Shown: one piece after another, positions 47,687 to 56,364 of the stretch
Numbering within the stretch: position 1 is the first letter of the stretch
Layout of the letters: each line of letters starts with the position of its first letter
Assembly: GCF_024701375.2 (NCBI RefSeq)
Contig: NZ_CP113910.1
Location: forward strand, 2,356,001-2,420,000
Direction of reading: 5' to 3'
DNA from: Streptomyces sp. KMM 9044
GTDB taxonomy: Bacteria > Actinomycetota > Actinomycetes > Streptomycetales > Streptomycetaceae
DNA: 64,000 nt
The notes under the pieces: model-generated
Told to the model about the DNA's origin: nothing
What the model saw: only the letters and a program-made list of their open reading frames with translations
Database searches by the model: none
Program-made: the position numbers and the translations under genes

Positions 47687-48210
47687 GTCTGTACGACGAC
47701 GCGGTTCTCGCACTCAAGAAGCACGAGGACCAGCCGGAGCTGCGCCAGGCCTACCTGGATCACCTCGCCGCGCATCCGGACGGCATGTGGAAGACCTGCC
47801 ATGCGGGCCATCTCACCGCCAGCGCCCTGGTGGTCGACCCCGGACTCGGCCGGGTGCTGCTGACTCTGCACCGGAAACTGCGGATGTGGCTGCAGATGGG
47901 CGGTCACTGCGAGCCGGGCGACCCGTCACTGACCGCGGCGGCTTTGCGGGAGGCCACCGAGGAGTCGGGGATCGCGGGGCTGACCCTCCTTGCGGGCGGG
48001 CCGGTGCGCCTGGACCGGCATGCGATCCCGTCTCCCTGCCACTGGCACTTCGACGTCCAGTATGCGGCCGTGGCCCCTCCCGACGCCGCGCACACCATCA
48101 GTGACGAGTCGCTCGACCTGCGCTGGTTCCCGTACGCGGAGGTGGCGGAGGTGGCGGATGCCTCGGTCGTGCGTCTGCTGGAGGCGACCCGGCCGCGCCT
48201 GGGCGTCTGA
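47683..48210 (+). CDS. Nudix hydrolase
   Basis: A 175-aa protein with a full Nudix box: GGHCEPGDPSLTAAALREAT followed by EESGI (about residues 68-92), including the REATEE metal-binding core. The substrate is a nucleoside diphosphate derivative but cannot be specified. The GTG start overlaps the DUF2342 stop by four bases, so the two are translationally coupled. A hairpin follows at 48276-48310. Confidence 0.88.
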   Translation: MSLYDDAVLALKKHEDQPELRQAYLDHLAAHPDGMWKTCHAGHLTASALVVDPGLGRVLLTLHRKLRMWLQMGGHCEPGDPSLTAAALREATEESGIAGLTLLAGGPVRLDRHAIPSPCHWHFDVQYAAVAPPDAAHTISDESLDLRWFPYAEVAEVADASVVRLLEATRPRLGV

Positions 48211-48275
48211 CCTGCGGGTGACGGCAGGCACACGGGCAGAACGGCAGACCTGCACCTGATTGTTCTCCGCATACG

Positions 48276-48310
48276 GGTGAGGGGCGACCGCCTGGCGACC
48301 GCCCCTCACC
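48276..48310. terminator. Hairpin between the Nudix gene and the AIM24 cluster
   Basis: GGTGAGGGGCG (48276-48286) pairs with CGCCCCTCACC (48300-48310), an 11-bp stem between two convergent genes. Confidence 0.7.
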
Positions 48311-48330
48311 GCCCTGTCCCCGAAAGCCGG

Positions 48331-49086
48331 TCAGCTCCAGACGTTGCCCTGGTTCTGCCCGCGGGCACCCTGCTGTCCCATGCCGTACTGCGCGGCGATG
48401 CCGGAGCCGATCCGGGCGTTCTGCGGCGGCAGCAGCTCGCTGGGCTGGACGAGGGCGAAGCCGCTGCCCATGAAGCTGAGCTCCCAGCCCTCGCCGGTGC
48501 TGCCACGGCGCCGCCACACCCCGGAGGAGTGCGTCTGGGCCTGCAGCTGCACGCGCAGCCCCGTGGACCATGCGACGATCGCGTCGGCGTCGCAGTTGAC
48601 GTACTTGTCCGGCGTCACCCGCATCAGCAGCGGCATGCCGGAGGTCATCAGGGCGACCTTGCCCTGACCGGTGATGTTGAGCTGGTACTTCCCGGATCCG
48701 GAGATGCCGTACAGGCTGTCGACGGCGATGACCTCCTGATGCAGCGAGGAGTCCATCGCGAGCACGTAGCTGCTGTCGACGGTCAGCCCTTCATGGTCCA
48801 CATCCATGACATGGATGTGCTGGGCGAGGTTGGCGAGGTAGACCGTGCCCTGCCCGTGGCAGCGCATCAGGTCCAGCCCCTCGCCCGTGTACGAACGGCT
48901 GTGCGTCTGGCTACGGCTCTGGTACTCGGCGTCGAACTCGACGAGTCCCTGGTAGGCGATCATGCTGCCCTTGCGGGCGAGGATGTCGTCGTGGCCGCCC
49001 AGGGCGACCCGGAGCATCTGCTTGTTCTGCAGGCTCCAGCGTTCTTGGGTCTGCCGGTCGTTGAAGGCGAAAAGCGGGCTCTGCAT
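48331..49086 (-). CDS. AIM24-family protein, third of the cluster
   Basis: A 251-aa all-beta protein of the AIM24 family (related to tryptophan-RNA-binding-attenuator-like folds). It has a glycine-rich beta repeat pattern: ARKGSMIAYQGLVEFDAEYQ, DLMRCHGQGTVYLANLAQHI, YGISGSGKYQLNITGQGKVA and FMGSGFALVQPSELLPP. No catalytic residues are expected. The C-terminal 25 residues are Gln/Gly-rich. It follows two further AIM24 genes on the same strand; intergenic gaps are 11-17 bases, so they form an operon. The ATG at 49086 follows GGGGGAGC. Confidence 0.83.
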   Translation of the reverse strand: MQSPLFAFNDRQTQERWSLQNKQMLRVALGGHDDILARKGSMIAYQGLVEFDAEYQSRSQTHSRSYTGEGLDLMRCHGQGTVYLANLAQHIHVMDVDHEGLTVDSSYVLAMDSSLHQEVIAVDSLYGISGSGKYQLNITGQGKVALMTSGMPLLMRVTPDKYVNCDADAIVAWSTGLRVQLQAQTHSSGVWRRRGSTGEGWELSFMGSGFALVQPSELLPPQNARIGSGIAAQYGMGQQGARGQNQGNVWS

Positions 49087-49103
49087 GGTGTAGTTGCTCC
49101 CCC

Positions 49104-49784
49104 TCAGCCCCGGACCCGGAGACGGTCGGTGCTGTCCTCACTGGGCTGGACGACGACGATGCCCTGACCGGAGAACGCCATCTGGTAGGCCTCGCCGCTG
49201 CCGCGGCCGATCAGTGACTGTGCCCGGAAGCTGCGCTTGCCCTTCACCTTGAGGTTCGGGGACCAGGCGACCAGGGCGTCCGGGTCGACGTACGTCTCGT
49301 CGTCACCTCCGCCGCAGTCGACGACGATCGGCTTGCCCCGGGAGGTCAGCGCGACCCAGCCCTGCCCGGAGATCTTGGTGTTCCACAGGCCCTGCCCGGC
49401 GAACTTCGCCAGCCCCTTCACCCGCTCCACGCCCCACGTCAGGCCGGCGTCGAAGGCGAGGAGGTTGGTGGCGTTGACGGAGATGCCGTCGCCGTCGAGG
49501 TTGATCACGACGACGTTCGCGCCGTAGTCGGCGAGGTAGAGCAGGCCGTCGCCGGAGCACTTCATCAACGGGGCGCCCTCCCCGGTGGCCCAGTCCCGGG
49601 CGATCTGGCGCACGGCCGGCGGGTTGGGCTCGTACTGGATGAAACCTTCGTAGGCGATCATCGACCCGACGCGCGCGAGAAGGTCGTTCCCGGTCTGCAT
49701 GGCGACCTTGAGCATGTGGTCGCCGTGGTTCTCCATGCGCGCGGTGACCGGTGCGGGGGCGAAGCCCGCGAGTGGCTGGTTCAT
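49104..49784 (-). CDS. AIM24-family protein, second of the cluster
   Basis: A 226-aa AIM24 protein: ARVGSMIAYEGFIQYEPNPP, LMKCSGDGLLYLADYGANVV, FAGQGLWNTKISGQGWVALT and MAFSGQGIVVVQPSED. It shares the block order of its two neighbours, so the three arose by duplication. The ATG at 49784 is preceded by GAGGGAGCCCG and lies 11 bases after the TerD-AIM24 gene stop. The open frame upstream is antisense noise over the neighbour. Confidence 0.83.
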   Translation of the reverse strand: MNQPLAGFAPAPVTARMENHGDHMLKVAMQTGNDLLARVGSMIAYEGFIQYEPNPPAVRQIARDWATGEGAPLMKCSGDGLLYLADYGANVVVINLDGDGISVNATNLLAFDAGLTWGVERVKGLAKFAGQGLWNTKISGQGWVALTSRGKPIVVDCGGGDDETYVDPDALVAWSPNLKVKGKRSFRAQSLIGRGSGEAYQMAFSGQGIVVVQPSEDSTDRLRVRG

Positions 49785-49795
49785 GACGGGCTCCC

Positions 49796-51496
49796 TCAGA
49801 TCTCGTACGGCTGGACGAGGACGAAGTTGCCGGGCGCGCCCCGGAACTGGAGGTTGACGCTCTCCCCGGTGTCGCCGGGGTAGGAGTTGCGGCGCATCCG
49901 CACCTGGCTGGAGACGACAACCTGGGAGGCGGCCGACCAGGCGACCACGGCGTTGGCGTCGGCGAAGGTGGTGGGCGTGACCGGCAGGACCACGGGCACA
50001 CCGTGCGTCTTGACGACAATGGTGCCGGTCCCCTGGAACTGCATCGTGAACAGCGCCCCGCCGGGGATGCCGTGCCCCTCGATGCGGCGGACCTCGTACT
50101 GGAGGCTCTCGTCGAAGGCGAGGACGTTCTCGGCGGAGACGCAGACGGCGTCGCCCTGGAGCTCGATCGGGTGCAGCATCGTGGCGTCCTCGGCGAAGAA
50201 CACCTGGCCCTGGCCCGTGCAGCGCATCAGCTGCATCTCCTGGCCGGTCGCGTTGCCGACGATCCGGCCGCTGAACCCGGCGCCCTTGTAGCTGAAGTCG
50301 ACCTTGCCCTGGTAAAGCACCATGCTGCCCTGACGGGCCAGCACGGGCTGCCCGCCCGTGCCGAGATCGGCACGGACCAGCTTCGGGTTCTGGGCGGTCC
50401 AGCGCTGCCCGGTGGGCGTCTCCTTGAACATCTGGAGCGCGCCGAGCACACCCGGACTCTGCGGCGCTCCCTGCGGTGCCCCGTAGGGGGCCGCCTGCTG
50501 ACCCGGCACCTGACCCGGCGGCATCTGTCCGGGCGGCATCTGTCCGGGCGGCTGCTGCCGGCCGTAGCCCGGCGGGGGTGTCGGCCGACCGTAGCCCGGC
50601 GGCGGAGCGGGGGCCTGCGGTGTGTGTGGCTGCGCGCCGTAGCCCGGGGGCGGCGGGGCGCTCGGGGCGGGCGGCTGCTGGCCGGGCTGGCCGAAGGCGG
50701 GCGCCGGGGACGGTGGCGGCACGGGAGAACCGCCGGGCGGAGTGTGCAAGGGCGCGACGATCGTCTGCGCGGCGTGCACCGGCGGCGGGGCGGCGGGGGG
50801 AGGGGCGAACCCCTGCGCGGCAGGCTGAGGCGCGGGAACAGGGGCCGGGGCGGGTGCGGGAGGCGGCGCGGGTGCGGGGTTGCCGGGAACCCCGAACGCG
50901 GGCGGGGCGAAGCCGGGGACCGCGCCACCGGCCTGGGGCTGCGGCTGTTGCGGGGCGGCGGGCTCCTCCTCGGCGACCTCGCCGCCGAAGTTCTTCAGCA
51001 GCGCGTCGAGACCGCCGTCGAAGCCCTGGCCGACGGCGGCGAACCGCCACACGTCCTTGACGTAGAAGTCACCCAGCATCACCGCGCGCTCGGTGGAGAA
51101 CTCCGAGCCGTTGAAGGGGTAGCGGGCCACTTCCTCGCCGCCCGCGACGATGCGGATGTATCCGGGACCGATCTGGGACATCTGTCCGGCGCCGTCGAGC
51201 GTCGCCGTGAAGGACAGCTTCCTGATCTGCTGCGGGATCGCGTCCAGCGTCACTCGGAAGGACTCCGTGTCGCCCGCCTGGGGGCCCAGCAGCTGAAGGG
51301 ACTCCTCGGGGGACTTCGGCTGGTTGAAGAAAACGAAGTACCGGTCGTCCGAGAGCCGTTCCTCGGCGTCGAGACCGAAGCAGCTGATGTCGAAGGCGAG
51401 CCCGGGGCCGGAGATCTGTACGCCTACGTACAGATCCGTGCCCGCGGTGAGGTCACTGATCCTGGCCTTGTGGCCGCGTTGGAATTCCCTGGCCAT
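49796..51496 (-). CDS. TerD-AIM24 fusion protein
   Basis: A 566-aa two-domain protein. Residues 1-190 form a TerD-like calcium-binding domain: DLYVGVQISGPGLAFDISCF, DDRYFVFFNQPKSPEESLQL and FSTERAVMLGDFYVKDVWRF. A ~170-residue Pro/Ala/Gly/Gln-rich linker follows, including tandem GQMPP units. Residues ~360-566 form an AIM24 domain (ARQGSMVLYQGKVDFSYKGA, QLMRCTGQGQVFFAEDATML, FQGTGTIVVKTHGVPVVLPV, APGNFVLVQPYEI). TerD proteins act in tellurite resistance and chemical stress. The ATG at 51496 is the first of the operon. The fusion physically links TerD and AIM24 functions. Confidence 0.88.
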   Translation of the reverse strand: MAREFQRGHKARISDLTAGTDLYVGVQISGPGLAFDISCFGLDAEERLSDDRYFVFFNQPKSPEESLQLLGPQAGDTESFRVTLDAIPQQIRKLSFTATLDGAGQMSQIGPGYIRIVAGGEEVARYPFNGSEFSTERAVMLGDFYVKDVWRFAAVGQGFDGGLDALLKNFGGEVAEEEPAAPQQPQPQAGGAVPGFAPPAFGVPGNPAPAPPPAPAPAPVPAPQPAAQGFAPPPAAPPPVHAAQTIVAPLHTPPGGSPVPPPSPAPAFGQPGQQPPAPSAPPPPGYGAQPHTPQAPAPPPGYGRPTPPPGYGRQQPPGQMPPGQMPPGQVPGQQAAPYGAPQGAPQSPGVLGALQMFKETPTGQRWTAQNPKLVRADLGTGGQPVLARQGSMVLYQGKVDFSYKGAGFSGRIVGNATGQEMQLMRCTGQGQVFFAEDATMLHPIELQGDAVCVSAENVLAFDESLQYEVRRIEGHGIPGGALFTMQFQGTGTIVVKTHGVPVVLPVTPTTFADANAVVAWSAASQVVVSSQVRMRRNSYPGDTGESVNLQFRGAPGNFVLVQPYEI

Positions 51497-51633
51497 GCGT
51501 ACGACCGTCCCCCATCCCGAATGCGAGTGCGTCGCGCCAGGCTAACCGCAGACTCGGACATCCGATGAAGTTCGGTACAGACCCGGTACACAACGCGCGG
51601 CTGCCCCTGCGGGGTTCTCGCCTCGGGCGACAT

Positions 51634-52230
51634 TCACTCGTCGCGGGTCCCCGGCGGGTGGGGCGACCGCTCGGCAGCGACCACTCCTTCAAGGTAGCCC
51701 CGGGCCCGCTCCGTCTTCGGATACGCCTCCAGCAGGCGCCAGAAGTCGGGCCCGTGCCCGGGCACGAGCAGGTGGGCCAGTTCGTGGCAGAGGACATAGT
51801 CGACGACGTACTCGGGCATGCCCTGCAGCCGGTGCGACAGGCGGATGCTGCCCTCGGACGGCGTGCACGAACCCCAGCGCGTGTTCTGGTTGGTCACCCA
51901 GCGCACGGAGCGGGGCAGGGACCGCCCGTCGAAGTACTGGGCCGACAGCCGCTCGGCGCGCTCGGCCAGCTCGGTGTCCCCGAGCGCCCTCCGTCTCTCC
52001 TGGGCCGCCAGCTTGTCGAGCATGACGTTCACCCAGCGCTGCTCCTCCGCCTCGGACATCCGGGCGGGGATGAGCACCACCGTGCGATCACCCTCGCGGT
52101 ACGCGGAGACCGTTCTGCGCCGGCGGGTACTCCTGCGGACCTCGATCGCGCTCGCCCGTGAGCCGCTCGTCGGCTGGCTCGTCGTGCTGCGCTGTGGATC
52201 TGCGGCGCTGTGCAGTGGGTCGGCGGGCAC
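51634..52230 (-). CDS. YgjP/DUF45-type metallopeptidase-like protein
   Basis: A 198-aa protein with the zinc motif HELAH in VVDYVLCHELAHLLVPGHGP and the third ligand region GPDFWRLLEAYPKTERAR. The preceding block NQNTRWGSCTPSEGSIRLSH is the family's conserved RWGSC motif. The N-terminal 40 residues are Ser/Arg/Thr-rich. E. coli YgjP (UPP) has been described as a UTP pyrophosphatase; whether this member is a peptidase is unclear. The GTG at 52230 is the start used here. Confidence 0.83.
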   Translation of the reverse strand: MPADPLHSAADPQRSTTSQPTSGSRASAIEVRRSTRRRRTVSAYREGDRTVVLIPARMSEAEEQRWVNVMLDKLAAQERRRALGDTELAERAERLSAQYFDGRSLPRSVRWVTNQNTRWGSCTPSEGSIRLSHRLQGMPEYVVDYVLCHELAHLLVPGHGPDFWRLLEAYPKTERARGYLEGVVAAERSPHPPGTRDE

Positions 52231-52477
52231 GCCCCGACGTTACCCGCTGCACACGGGGAAGTCCCGGCTTCGGGATGCTTCGGTACCCGATCCCCCGCCA
52301 TGCGACGGATTTATACGATCAATCAACTTCCCTGTGGACAACTTTTCGCAAGACACTTCAGATCCGGGCATGCTGGCACTCACCGACCGGCCCACGAACG
52401 GACGGCGGTATGACGGCGGCCGTTCGGGGACGCACGAAGACATACATGGACACACAAGGGCACACGGGGGACCTGAC

Positions 52478-53704
52478 ATGCATCCGATGATGAAGCCGGC
52501 ACTCCGGCGCGGCTGGCGCGACCTGAACACCGTGCAGTTCGGGATGACATCCGCGCACGCGTTGACCCTGGGGCCGGTGGACACGGCGACAGGCAGCTTC
52601 CTCGGCCTGCTCAACGGCACCCGCGGCCTCGGTCGTCTGCGCAAGGAGGGCCGGCGGATGGATCTGCCCGACGGCCATGTCGACCGGCTCGTGGCCCGGC
52701 TGTCCCGGGCCGGACTCCTCGACGACTCCCGGGGCGGCGGCCCTGCCGCCGACGCACTGCGCGAGAAGCGGGAGGTCCTCGACCGGCTGCGCCCCGATCT
52801 GGCCTCGCTGACCCTGACCACCTCCGCGCCGGGCGACGCGCTCGGACGGCTCGCGGCGCGGAGCGGAGCGCGGGTGCAGGTGAGGGGCGCGGGCCGGGTG
52901 GGCTCGACGCTGGCCGCACTGCTGTCAGGGGCCGGCGTGGGCGAGGTCGACGTGCGCGACATCGGCCGGGTCGAGCCCTGGGACGTCGCACCGGGCGGGC
53001 TGCCCCCGGAAGCCGTCGGCGACCGCAGGGACGAGGCGGCCCGCCGCGCCGTGCGCCGGGCCGCGCCGGACCGGCCGCCGCGCCGGACCACTCAGTCCCC
53101 GCCCGATGAGGGCACCCACGGGTTCTCCCTGGTGATCGTCGCTCCACGGGACGACGTCGCCGTGCACGCTCCGGACCCGGCGGGGGCCGAAACCCTGATG
53201 GTCTCGGGAACACCCCATCTCTACGCAGGCGTGGTGGAGGGGACCGGTGTCGTCGGCCCGTTCGTCCTGCCTGGTGAGACAGGGTGCGCGGGCTGTCTCC
53301 AGGAGGACAGGACCGACCGGGATCCGACGTGGCCGCGTATGGTCGCCCAATGGCGTTCCGGGCAGCAGCGCCGGGTGGGAGCCTGTGATCTGCTACTGGC
53401 CGCGACCGTGGCCGGACTCGCCGGTGCCCATGCGCTCGCCTTCCTGGACGGCCATGTTCCGTCCAGTGCCGGTGCCCGGTGGGAGGTTTCCCTTCCGAGT
53501 CTGCGCTGGCATGCGCGGCCGGTCGGGGGTCACCCCGGCTGTCCGTGCGGAGCGGCGGATCAGGACTCGGCGAAAACGGAGTCGGAGCACACCTCCGAGT
53601 ACGGCCGGACGCACGGGACAATGGTCATGCACGGGCCGTCGAAGAAGGTGTGCCGTCAGGCGGACGCGGAGCGGCCGGCAAGGACTTGGAGGGCTCATGT
53701 CTGA
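52478..53704 (+). CDS. ThiF-like (E1-type) protein of unknown pathway
   Basis: A 408-aa protein. The N-terminal ~130 residues resemble a peptide-binding winged-helix (RGWRDLNTVQFGMTSAHALT, GHVDRLVARLSRAGLLDD). A Rossmann-like ThiF core follows, with RVQVRGAGRVGSTLAALLSG as the nucleotide loop and VDVRDIGRVEPWDVAPGGLP. The zinc cysteines of E1-like enzymes appear as GCAGCLQED and GCPCG. The adenylation Arg/Lys positions were not verified. Similar proteins bind leader peptides or activate ubiquitin-like C-termini, but no precursor peptide was found nearby. The ATG at 52478 follows GGGGGA. The 3' end overlaps the kinase start by eight bases. Confidence 0.72.
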   Translation: MHPMMKPALRRGWRDLNTVQFGMTSAHALTLGPVDTATGSFLGLLNGTRGLGRLRKEGRRMDLPDGHVDRLVARLSRAGLLDDSRGGGPAADALREKREVLDRLRPDLASLTLTTSAPGDALGRLAARSGARVQVRGAGRVGSTLAALLSGAGVGEVDVRDIGRVEPWDVAPGGLPPEAVGDRRDEAARRAVRRAAPDRPPRRTTQSPPDEGTHGFSLVIVAPRDDVAVHAPDPAGAETLMVSGTPHLYAGVVEGTGVVGPFVLPGETGCAGCLQEDRTDRDPTWPRMVAQWRSGQQRRVGACDLLLAATVAGLAGAHALAFLDGHVPSSAGARWEVSLPSLRWHARPVGGHPGCPCGAADQDSAKTESEHTSEYGRTHGTMVMHGPSKKVCRQADAERPARTWRAHV

Positions 53705-55181
53705 TCTTCCCCGGAAGGCGGTCACCCGGACCGCCAAACTCGCCGCGCTCCCGCTCGGCTTCGCCGGGCGGGCGACCTGGGGGCTCGGCAAGCGGATCGT
53801 GGGCGAGTCCGCGGAGCTCGTCGGCCGCGAGTTGCAGCAGCGCACCGCGGAGCAGTTGTTCAAGGTGCTCGGCGAGCTCAAGGGCGGGGCGATGAAGTTC
53901 GGCCAGGCCCTGTCGGTCTTCGAGTCCGCCCTGCCCGAGGAGGTCGCCGGCCCCTACCGCGCGGCGCTGACGAAACTCCAGGAGGCGGCCCCGCCGATGC
54001 CGGCCCGGACCGTGCACGCGGTGCTGGAGGAGCGGCTCGGCGAGGACTGGCCCGACTTGTTCCTGGAGTTCGAGGACAAGCCGTCCGCCGCGGCCTCGAT
54101 CGGTCAGGTGCACCGTGGGGTGTGGCACGACGGCCGTGAAGTGGCGGTCAAGGTGCAGTACCCGGGCGCCGGCGAGGCCTTGCTCTCCGACCTGAACCAG
54201 TTGAGCCGGTTCGCCCGGCTGCTGGGACCGCTGGTCCCCGGTATGGATGTCAAGCCACTGATCGCGGAGCTGAAGGACCGGGTCGCGGAGGAGCTGGACT
54301 ACGGTCTGGAGGCCCAGGCCCAGCGGACCCACGCCGAGGAGTTCGCTGACGACCCCGATGTCCTCGTACCGGCGGTGGTCCACCAGTGCGAGCAGGTGCT
54401 GGTCACCGAGTGGATGGACGGCGTCCCGCTGTCGGAGATCATCTCGGACGGCACGGAGGAACAGCGCGACCGGGCCGGCCAGCTCCTCGCCCGTTTCCTG
54501 TTCTCCGGGCCCGCCCGCACCGGACTGCTGCACGCCGACCCGCATCCGGGCAACTTCCGCCTGCTGCCCGGCGGCCCGGACGGTGAGGGCCACTGGCGTC
54601 TGGGTGTGCTGGACTTCGGCACGGTCGACCGTCTGCCGGGCGGGCTGCCCACTCCCATCGGCGCGGCTCTGCGGATGACGCTGGACGGCGAGGCGGAGGC
54701 CGTCCACGAGATGCTGCGCGCGGAGGGGTTCATCAGGGAGACCATCGAGCTGGATCCCGACGCGGTCCTCGAGTACCTCCTGCCGATCATCGAACCGGCG
54801 CAGGTGGAGGAGTTCACGTTCACCCGGGGCTGGATGCGCGGTCAGGCAGCCCGCATCGGCGACCCCCGCTCCCCCGCGTACCAGCTGGCCAAGCAGCTCA
54901 ACCTTCCCCCGGCGTATCTGCTGATCCACCGGGTGACCCTGAGCACGATCGGCGTGCTGTGCCAGCTGGGCGGGACGGTACGGCTGCGCGACGAACTGCG
55001 GGAGTGGCTGCCGGGGTTCGCCCCGGAGGAGTCGCAGGAGACGGATGAAACGCAAGCAGCGGAAGTGGAAGACGCGGATCCGGAGGCGGCGGGACCGGAG
55101 AGAACAGGGGGAGCGGAGGAAGCCGGGAAGCCGGTGCCGAGGCAGACGGTGGACGAGGTCCTGATGAAGGAGCCCTCGTAG
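53697..55181 (+). CDS. ABC1/UbiB-family atypical kinase
   Basis: A 494-aa ADCK-like protein. It has the family's KxGQ motif in GGAMKFGQALSVFESALP, the alanine-rich loop in KPSAAASIGQVHRGVWHDGR, the ATP Lys in EVAVKVQYPGAGEALL, the catalytic LLHADPHPGNFRLLPGG and the metal LGVLDFGTVDRLPG. All key residues are present. ABC1 proteins support isoprenoid quinone homeostasis or lipid handling and act near membranes. The ATG at 53697 overlaps the ThiF-like stop (53702-53704), which couples the two. The frame continues past the TAG at 55179-55181 for another 55 codons of a Lys-rich tail (see the following entry). Confidence 0.88.
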   Translation: MSDLPRKAVTRTAKLAALPLGFAGRATWGLGKRIVGESAELVGRELQQRTAEQLFKVLGELKGGAMKFGQALSVFESALPEEVAGPYRAALTKLQEAAPPMPARTVHAVLEERLGEDWPDLFLEFEDKPSAAASIGQVHRGVWHDGREVAVKVQYPGAGEALLSDLNQLSRFARLLGPLVPGMDVKPLIAELKDRVAEELDYGLEAQAQRTHAEEFADDPDVLVPAVVHQCEQVLVTEWMDGVPLSEIISDGTEEQRDRAGQLLARFLFSGPARTGLLHADPHPGNFRLLPGGPDGEGHWRLGVLDFGTVDRLPGGLPTPIGAALRMTLDGEAEAVHEMLRAEGFIRETIELDPDAVLEYLLPIIEPAQVEEFTFTRGWMRGQAARIGDPRSPAYQLAKQLNLPPAYLLIHRVTLSTIGVLCQLGGTVRLRDELREWLPGFAPEESQETDETQAAEVEDADPEAAGPERTGGAEEAGKPVPRQTVDEVLMKEPS

Positions 55182-55558
55182 GAGAGGCCTGCCGGCCGGG
55201 GAACCGCGAAGCAGAAGTCCTCGAAGCGGAAGTCCACAAAGGGGAGGCCTCCAGCGAGAAAGGCCACGGAGGGGAAGGCCACGGCGGCCAAGCCTTCGGA
55301 CGGGGCCTCCGAGGACGGGGTGGAGGAGGCGCCGGCAGCGCAGGCGTGAGAGACGCGGACCGCGCCTGCCGTCACCGACACCGGAATGGCTCGTCGCCCG
55401 GCGACGACAACGCCGCAGCGGACGGACCGCACCATGTGCTCGGCGCAACGCACCGCGAGGGCCTGGCCGTTCGGCACGGACCGGCCCCCGCGGGAAGAGC
55501 CACGACGGGCTGGATCACCTTGATCCGTTGGATCGGATCATTGGATCGGTCGGATCGG
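55182..55558 (+). other. Region after the ABC1 kinase with an in-frame lysine-rich tail
   Basis: Directly after the kinase TAG the same frame continues to a TGA at 55347-55349, encoding GRGTAKQKSSKRKSTKGRPP and KATEGKATAAKPSDG, with codon use like a real gene. This may be the original C-terminal tail cut off by a nonsense mutation, or a readthrough extension. The remainder (55350-55558) has no gene; near 55511-55558 it holds six GATC words within about 48 bases. Confidence 0.45.
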
Positions 55559-55882
55559 TTACTGCATGACGGCCATGGCGAGCGCGCGGCGGGCGCGCCG
55601 GGAGGCGCGCTCGGCACGGCGCTGCATCCGGCGAGCGGTCACCAGGTGGGCGACCCGGCGTTCCCGCTCGGCCTCTCGCAGTCGCTCGTGCATATGCGCA
55701 CGGGCCAGGGCTTCTGGGATGAGTTGCATTTCTCGGGTCCTGTTCTGGCGCGAGTCGTTCGCGCCACGGGTGGTGAAGTCTTCGGTCGCGGAGCCTGCGG
55801 GCTCGTCTGCGGTCGGCATCATCGGGGCCTGCTTCTGGGGGTCGTGCGTGAGGGGGCGGTCGATTGTTCCTGAGGTGTTCAT
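55559..55882 (-). CDS. Small Arg/Ala-rich protein co-transcribed with wblC
   Basis: A 107-aa protein with no known domain. The first ~45 residues are polar and disordered; the C-terminal half is a basic helix (ARAHMHERLREAERERRVAH, RRMQRRAERASRRARRALAM) that may bind nucleic acid or form a coiled coil. The ATG (55880-55882) overlaps the wblC stop (ATGA), so its translation depends on wblC. The coupling suggests a role in the antibiotic-stress response; no function is established. Confidence 0.72.
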   Translation of the reverse strand: MNTSGTIDRPLTHDPQKQAPMMPTADEPAGSATEDFTTRGANDSRQNRTREMQLIPEALARAHMHERLREAERERRVAHLVTARRMQRRAERASRRARRALAMAVMQ

Positions 55883-56247
55883 GCCATGACCGGGTTCTTC
55901 CGCGGACGGCCACGCGGCCGCTTCCGGGCGACCACGGCACCCTGGACGAAAAGTTCTCCACCCCAGACACCCCACGGCTCACGCCGCTCCTTGGCGCCGG
56001 CGAGGCAGGCCTCCATCAGCGGGCAGGTGCGGCAGAGAGACTTGGCGTACTCGACGTCTGCCGGCGACTCGGCGAAGAAGACCTCCGGGTCGTAGGAACG
56101 GCAGGGGACGGGGACGCCGAGGTTCTCGATGGCGTCGTCGAGCGCGGTGAGCGTGGTGAGCGGAGTCAAGGTCGGGTCCTCCGTGGAGCCGGTCTTGGGG
56201 ATCGTGTGGGAAGGCGGTACGGACGGGGCGTGCGCTTCGAGTTGCAC
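55879..56247 (-). CDS. wblC: WblC (WhiB7-type) antibiotic-resistance regulator
   Basis: A 122-aa WhiB-like protein. The cluster cysteines are in VPVPCRSYDPEVFF and KSLCRTCPLMEACLAGAK (C-x2-C-x5-C). The turn motif is WGVWGGEL. The C-terminal AT-hook RKRPRGRPRKN is diagnostic for the WblC/WhiB7 subgroup, which with SigA/HrdB activates resistance genes after ribosome-targeting antibiotics. The GTG at 56247 is used; little of the N-terminal ~35 residues is conserved. A leader ORF (56421-56735) and an attenuator hairpin (56365-56399) upstream agree with known control of whiB7/wblC by leader attenuation. Confidence 0.93.
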   Translation of the reverse strand: MQLEAHAPSVPPSHTIPKTGSTEDPTLTPLTTLTALDDAIENLGVPVPCRSYDPEVFFAESPADVEYAKSLCRTCPLMEACLAGAKERREPWGVWGGELFVQGAVVARKRPRGRPRKNPVMA

Positions 56248-56364
56248 GGTTCGTCTTCCTCGTCTGGTCGTTTCCGGCCGGTGGGCCGGGTGGCAGCTGG
56301 TACCGGGCTCTTGCTCTTGTCCCGAGGCGCTTCGGTCCGTCGTCCCCGTTCGGGGACAAACAGA

